From Streptomyces sp. NBC_00344 (GTDB lineage: Bacteria; Actinomycetota; Actinomycetes; Streptomycetales; Streptomycetaceae): a DNA stretch of 64,000 nucleotides. Positions 25,073-34,188 of the stretch are shown one piece after another (the first letter of the stretch is position 1; each line of letters opens with the position of its first letter). The position numbers were made by a program, and so were the translations under genes. Location of the stretch: positions 3,995,001 through 4,059,000 of the forward strand of contig NZ_CP107996.1 of the NCBI RefSeq assembly GCF_036088315.1, written 5' to 3'. The notes under the pieces were generated by a model that saw only the letters and a list, made by a program, of their open reading frames with translations, ran no database searches and was not told the origin of the DNA.

Positions 25073-25099
25073 CTGGCACTCTCACTGAGTGAGTGCTAA
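25073..25099 (-). promoter_or_regulatory. CIRCE element (HrcA operator)
   Basis: Read toward the gene: TTAGCACTC, a 9-nt spacer, then GAGTGCCAG. One arm is perfect and the other 7 of 9 against the consensus TTAGCACTC-N9-GAGTGCTAA. It ends 10 bp before the GTG start, with the right arm running into the ribosome site, as at groE operons. HrcA binding should repress the gene at normal temperature. Confidence 0.9.
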
Positions 25100-25129
25100 C
25101 GATGTTCCATAGTGACGTATTCCGCTGGA

Positions 25130-26422
25130 TCAGTCCACTGAGACCGGCACTCGGTGACCGATCACACGCTCCTTCGCCGTTTCGCTCCCGGAGCGGACCA
25201 CGATTCCCGGGGCCCTCGGGGCGAGCCGCGACCGCAGCGCCAGCAGTGTGACCAGGGCCAGTACGGTCCCGGCCATCGGCACCAGGAAGCCGGTGCTCGC
25301 GCTGTACTCGTCGGCCAGCCGGCCGGCCACGGTGACCGCGGCGGCCTGTCCCAGCGCCACGGAACCGGTCAGCCAGGTGAATGCCTCGGTCCGTGCGGAT
25401 GCCGGCACCAGATTCTCCACCAGCGTGTATCCGGTGATCAGGGCAGGCGCGATGCACAGGCCGACCAGCAGGCCGAGCCCGGCGAGAAGCGGCACCGTGT
25501 GCATGGCCCAGAGCCCGGACGCGGCCAGCGCCAGCGCGGTGTAGGAGGTGAGCAGACGGCGCCGCGGCGCGCTCTTCCAGGCGATGGCCCCGCAGGCGAT
25601 GCCCGCGAGCATGTTGCCGGCGGCGAAGACCCCGTAGAGCAGACCGTTCACCCCGGGGTGGCCGATCTCCTCGGCGAACGCGGTCAGCGAGACCTGCATC
25701 CCGCCGAACACGGCGCCGATCCCGAGGAAGGCCGCGGCCAGCACCCGTACGCCCGGTACGGACAGTGCGGAGACGTGGTCGGCAGGTGTCCGGCCGTCGG
25801 CGCGGCCGACCGCTGGCTGGGTGCGGCGCTGCGCCGCGAAGGCGAGACCGCCGGCCAGGGTGAGAGCGGCCTCGGCGATCAGTCCGGCCGCCGGGTGGAG
25901 ACCAGTGCACAGCGCGGTCGTCAGCACCGGGCCGATGACGAAGGTGAATTCGTCGGTCACCGACTCGAAGGCCGCGGCGGTCGCCATCAGCGGGGAGCCC
26001 TCCAGCTTCGCCGCCCAGCGGGCCCGGACCATCGGCCCGATCTGCGGCACGGACGCACCGGTGGGCACGGCGGCGACGAACAGTGCCCACAGCGGCGCGT
26101 CCGCCAGCGCGAGCGCTGTGAGGGCGCCCACCGAAACGGTGTGCACCAGGACCCCCGGGAGCAGTACGGAGCCCTGCCCGAACCGGTCGGCCAGCTTGCC
26201 GCTCTGGGGCGCGAACAGCGCCATGGCCACGCCGGTGACGGCGGCGACCACTCCCGCGCTGCCGTAGGAACCGGTGGTGTGCTGCACCAGCAGCACGATG
26301 CCGATGGTCAGCATGGCGAAGGGCTGCCGGGCGGCGAAGCCGGGCAGCAGGAACGTCCAGGCGCCCGGAGTGCGCAACAACTGGCTGTAACCGGGACGGG
26401 CCTCGGAGACCGTGGACACCAC
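25130..26422 (-). CDS. MFS transporter (12 TM)
   Basis: 430-aa major facilitator with about 12 helices. Motif A-like GKLADRFGQG follows TM2, and the protein has two six-helix halves around a cytoplasmic loop at TQPAVGRADGRTPADH. The C-terminal half contains LTSYTALALAASGLWAMHTV and LIVENLVP-like ALITGYTLVENLVPASARTE, as in drug exporters of the Streptomyces 'MFS' class. Start: GTG at 26422 (VVSTVSEARPGYSQLLRTPG) follows AAAGGCAAG; the frame is open to 26479. Substrate unknown. Stop is 31 bp from the CIRCE element of ruc. Confidence 0.85.
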   Translation of the reverse strand: MVSTVSEARPGYSQLLRTPGAWTFLLPGFAARQPFAMLTIGIVLLVQHTTGSYGSAGVVAAVTGVAMALFAPQSGKLADRFGQGSVLLPGVLVHTVSVGALTALALADAPLWALFVAAVPTGASVPQIGPMVRARWAAKLEGSPLMATAAAFESVTDEFTFVIGPVLTTALCTGLHPAAGLIAEAALTLAGGLAFAAQRRTQPAVGRADGRTPADHVSALSVPGVRVLAAAFLGIGAVFGGMQVSLTAFAEEIGHPGVNGLLYGVFAAGNMLAGIACGAIAWKSAPRRRLLTSYTALALAASGLWAMHTVPLLAGLGLLVGLCIAPALITGYTLVENLVPASARTEAFTWLTGSVALGQAAAVTVAGRLADEYSASTGFLVPMAGTVLALVTLLALRSRLAPRAPGIVVRSGSETAKERVIGHRVPVSVD

Positions 26423-26558
26423 GGCCTTGCCTTTCTGCCGCCTGGTGGCGCTCCGCCGGTGCAGGGCATGCGAAGCCATGCGTACGGGAGCTGCCGAGAG
26501 CTGTCCTCTTGCGCGGAACTGCGGTAGATGCCGGGCCGCCCCGCTGCGCAGAAGACGC

Positions 26559-26715
26559 CAGCTGTGGAGCCACAGCTGCGGAGGGTGCCACGACCGCCAT
26601 ACGGTCGCGCCAGCTCTGCATCAGGCAGAGTTGGTCGATCAGGTGGTTCGTCGGATCAAGTGATTCGGTGAATCAGGTGATTCAGATGGTGCGGGTAATT
26701 CGGGTGATTCAGGTG
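26559..26715. repeat. Inverted repeat and degenerate GTGATTC repeats upstream of the MFS gene
   Basis: The 313-bp gap between the MFS start (26422) and the antiporter stop (26736) has no gene. It holds a 9-bp inverted repeat (26559-26567/26570-26578), a CTCTGC/GCAGAG hairpin at about 26615, and four near-copies of GTGATTCAGGTG at 26660, 26677, 26695 and 26704. These may be a terminator for the antiporter and binding sites for an unknown regulator. Confidence 0.5.
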
Positions 26716-26735
26716 GAGCCGATGGGTCAAGCCGT

Positions 26736-28247
26736 TCAGGCCGACCGGTTCATGGTACCGCTGTTGTGCAGCCAGCCCGCCAGCTTGCCGCCCTGCCCGA
26801 TCGCCCGGAGCCGTGCCTCGGCGGCGTCCCGCACCGGATCGGTGGCCACCACCAGCAGCTCGTCGCCGCGCCGCAGCACGGTCGCCGGCGCGGGGACGAA
26901 GCTCCTGCCGTCCCTGACGACCAGGGTCACGGCGGCGCCGGGCGGCAGCCGGAGCTCGCCGACCTCGACACCGTGCATTTTGGACTTCGCGGGGATGGCC
27001 ACGGACAGCAGATGTCCGCGCAGCCGCTCCAGCGGCGCGGACTCGATACCGAGGTCGGCCGCGGTTTCCGAGTCGTCGCCGAGGCGGAGGGTGCGCGCCA
27101 GCCAGGGCAGGGTCGGCCCCTGCACCAGGGTGTAGACGACGACCAGCACGAAGACGATGTTGAACACCCGGTCGCTGCCCGAGATGCCCGAGACCATCGG
27201 GATGGTCGCCAGGATGACGGGCACGGCGCCGCGCAGTCCTGCCCAGGACATCAGGGTCTGTTCCTGCCAGGGCAGCCGGAACGGCGCCAGGCTCAGCAGT
27301 ACCGAGACGGGCCGCGCCACCATCGTCAGCACCAGCCCGACGACCACCGCCGGCCAGAAGTCGTTGACCAGTTCGTGCGGGGTCACCAGCAGACCGAGCA
27401 GGACGAACATGCCGATCTGCGCGATCCAGCCGAGCCCTTCGGCGAATCCGCGGGTCGCGGGCCAGTGCGGCAGTTTGGCGTTGCCCAGCAGCATCGCCGC
27501 GAGATACACCGCGAGGAATCCGCTGCCGTGCGCGATGGCGCCGGCCGCGTATGCCGTCACCGCGATCGCCATCACCGCGATCGGATAGAGGCCGGACGCG
27601 GGCAGTGCCACATGCCGCAGCCCCCACGATCCGAGCCAGCCCACCGCGAGCCCGATGGACGCGCCGATCGCCAGCTCCAGCGCGATCTCACCGATCAGCA
27701 CATACCAGTGGTCCACCGGACCCGCCGAGGAGAAGGCCACCACGAGAATCACCACCGGGGCGTCGTTGAAGCCGGACTCGGCCTCCAGCACACCGGTGAT
27801 CCGGGACGGCAGCGGCACCCTGCGCAGTACGGAGAAGACCGCGGCGGCGTCGGTCGACGACACCACCGCCCCGATGATCAGCGCCTGGCGCCATTCGAGG
27901 CCGACCAGATAGTGCGCTCCGGCCGCGGTGACACCCACGCTGACCGCGACACCGGCGGTCGACAGCACCACCGCCATCGGCAGGACCGGTCTGATCTCTT
28001 TCCACTTGGTGCCAAGGCCGCCCTCGGCGAGGATCACGACGAGTGCCGCGTAACCGATCACCTGCGTCATCTCGACGTTGTCGAACTCGACGTTGAAGAT
28101 GCCGTCCTGGCCTATCGCCATGCCGATGCCGAGATACAGCAGGAGGCTCGGCAGGCCGCTGCGCGATGAGATACGCACGGCGGCCACGGCGATCAGCAGA
28201 ACGAGCGAGCAGATCAGCAGGAGCTCGTTCAGGTGGTGGACAGTCAG
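26736..28247 (-). CDS. CPA1-type potassium(sodium)/proton antiporter with TrkA_C domain
   Basis: 503 aa, about 12 membrane helices, then a cytoplasmic TrkA_C domain (residues about 410-480: GVEVGELRLPPGAAVTLVV, LRRGDELLVVATD). CPA1 marks are AEGGLGTKWKEIRP, GAVVSSTDAAAVFSVLR and ESGFNDAPVVILV with the Asn-Asp ion-binding pair. It resembles NhaP2/CvrA K+/H+ antiporters. Start: the first helix LTVHHLNELLLICSLVLLIA is complete only from the CTG at 28247, which has AAGGAAGGG 4 nt upstream. The next candidate, GTG at 28187, would delete most of helix 1. I therefore infer a rare CTG start. Confidence 0.88.
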   Translation of the reverse strand: MTVHHLNELLLICSLVLLIAVAAVRISSRSGLPSLLLYLGIGMAIGQDGIFNVEFDNVEMTQVIGYAALVVILAEGGLGTKWKEIRPVLPMAVVLSTAGVAVSVGVTAAGAHYLVGLEWRQALIIGAVVSSTDAAAVFSVLRRVPLPSRITGVLEAESGFNDAPVVILVVAFSSAGPVDHWYVLIGEIALELAIGASIGLAVGWLGSWGLRHVALPASGLYPIAVMAIAVTAYAAGAIAHGSGFLAVYLAAMLLGNAKLPHWPATRGFAEGLGWIAQIGMFVLLGLLVTPHELVNDFWPAVVVGLVLTMVARPVSVLLSLAPFRLPWQEQTLMSWAGLRGAVPVILATIPMVSGISGSDRVFNIVFVLVVVYTLVQGPTLPWLARTLRLGDDSETAADLGIESAPLERLRGHLLSVAIPAKSKMHGVEVGELRLPPGAAVTLVVRDGRSFVPAPATVLRRGDELLVVATDPVRDAAEARLRAIGQGGKLAGWLHNSGTMNRSA

Positions 28248-28437
28248 TGGCCCTTCCTTCCCTCGTACACCTGCGGGTACTTCGTTACCCTACCTAATCC
28301 TTGACGTTTCCTTGACGCTTCGCGGGCTTGCGCGATCCAGGTGGGTATACCGCGTCCTGACCGGCCGGCCGCTGCGCCTATGGTTGCTCCAGCGCTCCCT
28401 CGGCACTACAGACCACCCTGCCCCGCGAAGGACAGCG

Positions 28438-31209
28438 ATGCCCGCCACCACCTCCGCCGCCCCTTCCGGCACGACTTCCGGTACGACCTCCGGTACGAAG
28501 TCCCGCAAGAAGAAAGGGCGTCGCGCCCGGCTTCTCGTGGTCGTCCTGGTGCTGGCGCTTGTCGCGGGTATCGGATTCGGCACGTACTGGAGCATCAGCA
28601 CCGTGCGTGCTTCGCTCCCGCAGACGACCGGCGAGATAAGGGTTCCCGGTCTCTCCGCCGACGTCGACGTCAAGCGCGACGACCACGGTGTCCCCCAGAT
28701 CTACGCGGACACCGACGACGACCTCTTCCGCGCGCAGGGCTATGTCCAGGCGCAGGACCGCTTCTGGGAGATGGACGTACGCCGGCACATGACGTCGGGC
28801 CGGCTCTCGGAGATGTTCGGCTCGGGGCAGGTCAAGACCGACTCCTTCCTGCGGACCCTGGGTTGGCGCCGGGTCGCGCAGAAGGAGTACGACACCCAGC
28901 TGTCGCCGTCGACGAAGAAGTACCTGCGGGCGTACGCGGCCGGGGTGAACGAGTACCTGAAGGGCAAGGACGGCAAGCAGATCTCCGTCGAGTACGCCGC
29001 CCTCGGACTCACCAACGACTACAAGCCCGCGAAGTGGACCCCCGTCGACTCGGTGGCCTGGCTCAAGGCGATGGCCTGGGACCTGCGCGGCAACATGCAG
29101 GACGAGATCGACCGGTCGCTGATGACGTCCCGGCTCGACAGCAAGCAGATCGACGACCTGTACCCGGCATACCCGTACAGCAGGAACAAACCGATCGTGC
29201 AGAACGGCGGCATCAGCCCCGTCACCGGCAAGTTCGACCCCCAGGCCGCTCCGGCCGGCTCCGTGGGCGGCAGCAACACCGCGGCGGGCGCGGTCGACGG
29301 AATGCAGTCGCAGCTCTCCTCGCTGTCCGACACCCTGGACAAGATCCCGGCGCTGCTCGGCCCGAGCGGCAGCGGCATCGGCTCCAACTCCTGGGTGGTG
29401 TCGGGCAAGTACACGACGACCCAGAAACCCCTGCTGGCCAACGATCCGCACCTGGCGCCGCAACTTCCGTCCCTCTGGTACCAGATGGGCCTGCACTGCC
29501 GGACGGTCTCCAGCAGCTGCCACTACGACGCGGCGGGCTACACGTTCTCCGGCATGCCCGGGGTGGTCATCGGCCACAACCAGAACATCGCCTGGGGCTT
29601 CACCAACCTCGGCGCCGACGTCACCGACCTCTATCTGGAGAAGGTCACCGGCAGCGGTTACCTGTACGACGGCCGGGAGAAGCCTTTCACCACCCGCACG
29701 GAGACCATCAGGGTCGCCGGCGGCAAGTCGAAGTCGATCGTCGTCCGTGAGACCAACAACGGTCCGCTGATCTCCGACCGGGACTCCGAGCTGGCGACGG
29801 TAGGGGAGAAGGCCCCGGTGACCGCGGCGGCCCCCGACCGCGGAGACGGCTACGCGGTGGCGCTCAAGTGGACCGCGCTCCAGCCGGGCAATTCGATGGA
29901 CGCGGTCTTCGAGCTGGACAGGGCCAAGGACTGGACCGGGTTCCGGGCGGCGGCGAAGGACTTCGAGGTCCCGTCACAGAACATGATCTACGCCGACACC
30001 AGGGGCAACATCGGCTACCAGGCCCCGGGCACCGTCCCCATCCGTGCCAAGGGCGACGACGGCACCATGCCCGCCCCCGGCTGGGACTCCGCGTACGCGT
30101 GGAAGAAGGACCCGATCCCCTTCGACCAGCTGCCGTACGAGTACAACCCCAGGCGCGGCTACATCGTCACAGCCAACCAGGCGGTCGTCGACTCGAGGAA
30201 GTACCCGTATCTGCTGACCGAGGACTGGGGTTACGGCACCCGGAGCCGGCGGATCACCGATCTCATCAAGCAGAAGACCAGGGACGGCGGGAAGATCTCG
30301 ACCGAGGACATGCAGAAGATGCAGATGGACAACAGCAGCGAGATCGCCAAGCTGCTGACCCCGCTGCTGCTGAAGCTGAACCTCAAGGACCCGGACGTCC
30401 GGGATGCGCAGAAGCTCCTGGAGGGCTGGGACTACACCCAGGATTCGGACTCGGCCGCCGCCGCCTACTTCAACGGGGTCTGGCGCAACGTCCTCAAGCT
30501 GGCCTTCGGCAACAAGCTCCCCAAGGAGCTGCGGGCCGAGGGCGACTGCCTCAACGTGCCGCCCGCCGACAGCTCGTCGGTGCCCGACGACGAGAAGGAC
30601 AGGCTGGTACGGGAGTGCGGCCAGCGCTCCGCCGACTCGGCGCAGCCGGACGGTGGCGACCGCTGGTTCGAGGTGGTGCGCAATCTGCTGAACAAGCCGG
30701 ACAGCGACTGGTGGAAGACGCCGCGGACCCGGCTCGACCCCGCGACCGCCAACCGGGACCAGCTGCTCGAGCGGGCCATGAAGGACGCCCGCTGGGAGCT
30801 GACCGCCAAGCTCGGCAAGGACATGGACACCTGGAGCTGGGGCCGGCTGCACCAGCTGATGCTCAAGAACCAGACGCTGGGCACCGACGGCCCCGGCGTC
30901 CTGCAGTGGATGCTCAACCGCGGCCCCTACAACCTGGGCGGCGGCGAGGCGGCGGTCGACGCCACCGGCTGGAACGCGGCCGGCGGCTACGACGTCATCT
31001 GGGTGCCGTCGATGCGGATGGTCGTCAACCTCGCCGACCTCGACAAGTCCCGCTGGATCAATCTGACGGGTGCGTCGGGACACGCGTACAGCGCGCACTA
31101 CACCGATCAGACGAGCAAGTGGGCCGACGGTGAGCTGCTCCAGTGGCCGTTCGGCAGGAGCGCGGTCGACCGCAGCACGGTCGACACGCTCGTTCTGAAG
31201 AAGTCCTGA
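28438..31209 (+). CDS. Penicillin acylase-family Ntn hydrolase, secreted or membrane-anchored
   Basis: 923 aa. The N-terminus is basic (KSRKKKGRRAR) followed by one hydrophobic segment (LLVVVLVLALVAGIGFGTYW), so the enzyme is exported and perhaps anchored. The precursor should cleave itself before Ser316 (GSGIGSNSWVVSGK), making alpha and beta subunits with Ser as nucleophile. Typical blocks are RVPGLSADVDVKRDDHGVPQ, LANDPHLAPQLPSLWYQM and GFTNLGADVTDLYLE. Family members cleave beta-lactam side chains or acyl-homoserine lactones; the native substrate is unknown. ATG at 28438 has GAAGGACAG upstream; it is monocistronic. Confidence 0.92.
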   Translation: MPATTSAAPSGTTSGTTSGTKSRKKKGRRARLLVVVLVLALVAGIGFGTYWSISTVRASLPQTTGEIRVPGLSADVDVKRDDHGVPQIYADTDDDLFRAQGYVQAQDRFWEMDVRRHMTSGRLSEMFGSGQVKTDSFLRTLGWRRVAQKEYDTQLSPSTKKYLRAYAAGVNEYLKGKDGKQISVEYAALGLTNDYKPAKWTPVDSVAWLKAMAWDLRGNMQDEIDRSLMTSRLDSKQIDDLYPAYPYSRNKPIVQNGGISPVTGKFDPQAAPAGSVGGSNTAAGAVDGMQSQLSSLSDTLDKIPALLGPSGSGIGSNSWVVSGKYTTTQKPLLANDPHLAPQLPSLWYQMGLHCRTVSSSCHYDAAGYTFSGMPGVVIGHNQNIAWGFTNLGADVTDLYLEKVTGSGYLYDGREKPFTTRTETIRVAGGKSKSIVVRETNNGPLISDRDSELATVGEKAPVTAAAPDRGDGYAVALKWTALQPGNSMDAVFELDRAKDWTGFRAAAKDFEVPSQNMIYADTRGNIGYQAPGTVPIRAKGDDGTMPAPGWDSAYAWKKDPIPFDQLPYEYNPRRGYIVTANQAVVDSRKYPYLLTEDWGYGTRSRRITDLIKQKTRDGGKISTEDMQKMQMDNSSEIAKLLTPLLLKLNLKDPDVRDAQKLLEGWDYTQDSDSAAAAYFNGVWRNVLKLAFGNKLPKELRAEGDCLNVPPADSSSVPDDEKDRLVRECGQRSADSAQPDGGDRWFEVVRNLLNKPDSDWWKTPRTRLDPATANRDQLLERAMKDARWELTAKLGKDMDTWSWGRLHQLMLKNQTLGTDGPGVLQWMLNRGPYNLGGGEAAVDATGWNAAGGYDVIWVPSMRMVVNLADLDKSRWINLTGASGHAYSAHYTDQTSKWADGELLQWPFGRSAVDRSTVDTLVLKKS

Positions 31210-31230
31210 CGCGCCGGGCGGCGAGGGTGC

Positions 31231-31821
31231 TCAGCCGCTGAAGCGGTGGACCCCGGAAGGGGTCACCACTGCCTGAACGGGGTGGTCGTGCGGTTCGTCG
31301 GGAACCCGCGCGACCACCTCGTTGTCGTGGAGCAGCATCACCAGGGCCGGGCGGGCGCCGCCTTGTGCGATACGGGCGAGCACCCGGTCGTAACTCCCGC
31401 CGCCTCGCCCCAGCCGCATCCCGCGCCGGTCCACGGCAAGTCCGGGCAGCAGGACGGCCCCGGCGCCGAGGACCGCGGCCGCGCCGAGCCGTTCGCCTCC
31501 GGGTTCGAGCAGCCCGCGACCGGCCGGCACCAGGGAGCGGGCCCCTTCGTAGTGGCCCCAGTCGAGGTCGTTGTCGGGCAGCAGCACCGGAAGCAGCACC
31601 CGCACCCCGCGCTCCCGGAGTGCGTCGAGCAATGGGCGGGTGCCCGGTTCGCGGCCCACCGAGACATAGGCGGCCACGGTTCCGGCGGCGGCGAGCTCCG
31701 GAAGTTCCAGTGCGCGCCGGGCGAGAACCACGGCGGTCTTCTGTGCGTCTTCACTGGTCAGGAGGGTTCTTGCGGCCAGCAGTTGCTGACGCATGCAGGC
31801 TTTGTCCGGATTAGCAATCAT
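31231..31821 (-). CDS. 5-formyltetrahydrofolate cyclo-ligase
   Basis: 196 aa. It converts 5-formyl-THF to 5,10-methenyl-THF with ATP, returning folate to one-carbon metabolism. Family motifs: VAAYVSVGREPGTRPLLDAL, the glycine-rich RRGMRLGRGGGSYDRVLARI and a DEPHDHPVQAVVTP end. Start ATG 31821 or ATG 31794 are both possible, with weak ribosome sites. It is divergent from galU; the shared region is notably AT-rich with TATAAG (31856-31861) as a likely -10 box. The order cyclo-ligase/galU/moeA/rimJ/glpR is conserved in mycobacteria. Confidence 0.92.
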   Translation of the reverse strand: MIANPDKACMRQQLLAARTLLTSEDAQKTAVVLARRALELPELAAAGTVAAYVSVGREPGTRPLLDALRERGVRVLLPVLLPDNDLDWGHYEGARSLVPAGRGLLEPGGERLGAAAVLGAGAVLLPGLAVDRRGMRLGRGGGSYDRVLARIAQGGARPALVMLLHDNEVVARVPDEPHDHPVQAVVTPSGVHRFSG

Positions 31822-31881
31822 TATCAGCAGTTCGCAATCTTCTCGTAACCTCACATATAAGAATGTATTAACTGGAGCATC

Positions 31882-32820
31882 ATGTTCCGCCAAGAGTCAG
31901 CGGATATGGTGCTCCGCATGACTCAGTCGCACCCCAGGATCAGCAAGGCTGTCATTCCGGCAGCGGGCCTCGGCACCCGGTTCCTGCCGGCCACCAAGGC
32001 CACTCCGAAAGAGATGCTGCCTGTCGTCGACAAGCCGGCCATCCAGTACGTCGTCGAGGAAGCGGTCTCCGCCGGTCTCTCCGACGTGCTGATGATCACC
32101 GGTCGCAACAAGCGCCCGCTGGAAGACCACTTCGACCGCAACTACGAGCTGGAGTCCGCGCTCACCCGCAAGGGCGACGCCGAGAAGCTCGCCCGGGTCC
32201 AGGAGTCCAGCGACCTCGCGACCATGCACTACGTCCGCCAGGGCGACCCCAGGGGCCTCGGACACGCGGTCCTCTGCGCCGCTCCGCACGTCGGCGACCA
32301 GCCCTTCGCCGTGCTGCTCGGCGACGACCTGATCGATCCCCGCGACCCGCTGCTCGCGAGGATGGTGGAGGTCCAGGAACGCGAGGGCGGCAGCGTCATC
32401 GCGCTGATGGAGGTCGAGCCGAGCCAGATCCACCTGTACGGCTGCGCAGCCGTGGAGCCGGCCGGCGAAGCCGACGTCGTCAAGGTCACGGACCTGGTGG
32501 AGAAGCCCAACGTGGCGGACGCCCCGAGCAATCTGGCGATCATCGGCCGCTATGTGCTGGACCCCGCGATCTTCGGGATACTGCGCAAGACCGCGCCGGG
32601 CCGTGGCAACGAGATCCAGCTGACCGACGCACTCCAGCAGCTCTCCGCCGACGAGTCCGCCGGAGGCCCGGTGCACGGAGTGGTCTTCAAGGGCCGCCGC
32701 TATGACACCGGGGACCGCGGGGACTATCTGCGTGCCATTGTCAGACTCGCGTGCGAACGTGAGGACCTGGGCCCGGACTTCAAGGCCTGGCTTCGCAGTT
32801 ATGTCACCGAGGAGATGTAG
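31882..32820 (+). CDS. galU: UTP-glucose-1-phosphate uridylyltransferase
   Basis: 312 aa. It makes UDP-glucose from glucose 1-phosphate and UTP for glycan and trehalose synthesis. The nucleotide-binding segment is VIPAAGLGTRFLPATKATPK, with KPAIQYVVEEAVSAGL, LGDDLID and KGRRYDTGDRGDYLRAIVRL. ATG at 31882 is supported by CTGGAG 5 nt upstream; homology begins at the later ATG 31918, which has no ribosome site. It begins a run of six genes in one direction; moeA follows after 3 bp, so the two are surely co-transcribed. Confidence 0.95.
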   Translation: MFRQESADMVLRMTQSHPRISKAVIPAAGLGTRFLPATKATPKEMLPVVDKPAIQYVVEEAVSAGLSDVLMITGRNKRPLEDHFDRNYELESALTRKGDAEKLARVQESSDLATMHYVRQGDPRGLGHAVLCAAPHVGDQPFAVLLGDDLIDPRDPLLARMVEVQEREGGSVIALMEVEPSQIHLYGCAAVEPAGEADVVKVTDLVEKPNVADAPSNLAIIGRYVLDPAIFGILRKTAPGRGNEIQLTDALQQLSADESAGGPVHGVVFKGRRYDTGDRGDYLRAIVRLACEREDLGPDFKAWLRSYVTEEM

Positions 32821-32823
32821 CAC

Positions 32824-34128
32824 GTGAGCAACACGCCGATCTGGTCGGTGGACGAGCATCTGGACGACATCCTCGGCTCGATCCGCCCGCTCGAGCCGAT
32901 CGAGCTCCAACTGGCGGACGCGCAGGGCTGTGTCCTCGTCGAGGACGTCACCGTTCAGGTCTCGCTGCCTCCCTTCGACAACAGCTCGATGGACGGGTAC
33001 GCGGTCCGTACCACCGATGTCGAGGGCGCCAGCGAGGATTTCCCCGCCGTCCTGACCGTCATCGGGGATGTCGCGGCGGGCAGCGGCGAGCTGCCCACCG
33101 TGGGCCCGGGTGAGGCCGCCCGCATCATGACGGGGGCTCCGCTGCCGCCCGGTGCGGAAGCCGTCGTACCGGTCGAATGGACCGACGGCGGCACCGGGGG
33201 CGGAGCCGCCACCACCATGCGCGCCGCGAGCAGCGCTCCGGAGGGCGCAGGGGGCGAAGTCCGGGTCCACCGCCCGGCCGGTGCGGGCGCGCATGTCCGC
33301 TCCGAGGGCAGCGACGTCAAGCCGGGCGACCTCGCCCTCGAGGCCGGTACGGTCCTCGGCCCGCCCCAGATCGGTCTGCTCGCCGCGATCGGCCGCGGCA
33401 CGGTCAGGGTGCGCCCCCGCCCCCGGGTCGTCGTGCTGTCGACCGGCAGTGAGCTGGTCCAGCCCGGCGAAGCGCTCGCCCACGGCCAGATCTACGACTC
33501 CAACAGCTTCGCGCTGGCCGCCGCGGCCCGGGATGCCGGCGCCATCGCGTACCGGGTCGGCGCGGTCACCGATGACGCCGACACGCTCCGCAGCACCATC
33601 GAGGAGCAGCTGGTCCGGGCCGATCTGCTGGTCACCACCGGCGGGGTGAGCGTCGGGGCGTACGACGTCGTCAAGGAGGCGCTCTCCTCGGTGGGTGACG
33701 AGGACGAGGCGGGCAGCGGCATCGACTTCCGGAAGCTCGCGATGCAGCCGGGCAAACCCCAGGGCTTCGGCTCGATCGGCCCCGACCACACCCCGCTGCT
33801 CGCCCTCCCAGGCAATCCGGTCTCCAGCTACGTCTCCTTCGAGCTGTTCGTACGGCCGGCGATCCGCGCCCTGATGGGGCTGACCGAGGTCAACCGACCG
33901 ACCGTCAGGGCCGCCCTGAAGGCGGACAGGACGCTCACATCGCCCGGCGGAAGGCGGCAGTTCCTGCGCGGTGTCCATGACGCGGCGGCGGGCTCGGTCA
34001 CCCCGGTCGGCGGCTCCGGTTCGCATCTGGTGGCGGCCCTGGCACAGGCGGACTGTCTGATCGTGGTCCCCGAGGACATCACCGCCGCGGAGCCCGGCAC
34101 GGAGCTCGACGTGGTCCTCCTGGGCTGA
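32824..34128 (+). CDS. moeA: MoeA/gephyrin-like molybdopterin molybdotransferase (Glp homologue)
   Basis: 434 aa. It inserts molybdate into adenylated molybdopterin. Blocks: PPFDNSSMDGYAVRTTD, MTGAPLPPGAEAVVPVEW, VVVLSTGSELVQPGEALA, DLLVTTGGVSVGAYDVVKEA and LPGNPVSSYVSFELFVRPAI. In Corynebacterium a MoeA paralogue at this same locus, Glp, binds FtsZ and partners the membrane protein GlpR; the Streptomyces GlpR homologue is SepX. Here sepX lies 1.9 kb downstream, so this MoeA may have the division role, the cofactor role, or both. An unusual Gly/Ala-rich insert (GGTGGGAATTMRAASSAPEG) sits near residue 125. GTG start 3 bp after galU. Confidence 0.92.
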   Translation: MSNTPIWSVDEHLDDILGSIRPLEPIELQLADAQGCVLVEDVTVQVSLPPFDNSSMDGYAVRTTDVEGASEDFPAVLTVIGDVAAGSGELPTVGPGEAARIMTGAPLPPGAEAVVPVEWTDGGTGGGAATTMRAASSAPEGAGGEVRVHRPAGAGAHVRSEGSDVKPGDLALEAGTVLGPPQIGLLAAIGRGTVRVRPRPRVVVLSTGSELVQPGEALAHGQIYDSNSFALAAAARDAGAIAYRVGAVTDDADTLRSTIEEQLVRADLLVTTGGVSVGAYDVVKEALSSVGDEDEAGSGIDFRKLAMQPGKPQGFGSIGPDHTPLLALPGNPVSSYVSFELFVRPAIRALMGLTEVNRPTVRAALKADRTLTSPGGRRQFLRGVHDAAAGSVTPVGGSGSHLVAALAQADCLIVVPEDITAAEPGTELDVVLLG

Positions 34129-34188
34129 ACTCCCTGCTGTGGCGGTACCGTGTCTGACCACACAGGCCCGACCGGGAGCGCCACAGCA

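Noticed and set aside
26766..28169. Plus-strand open frame of 467 codons in the antiporter region
   Set aside because: Antisense to a clear membrane protein; its translation is hydrophilic and repeat-like, typical of the complement of membrane helices.
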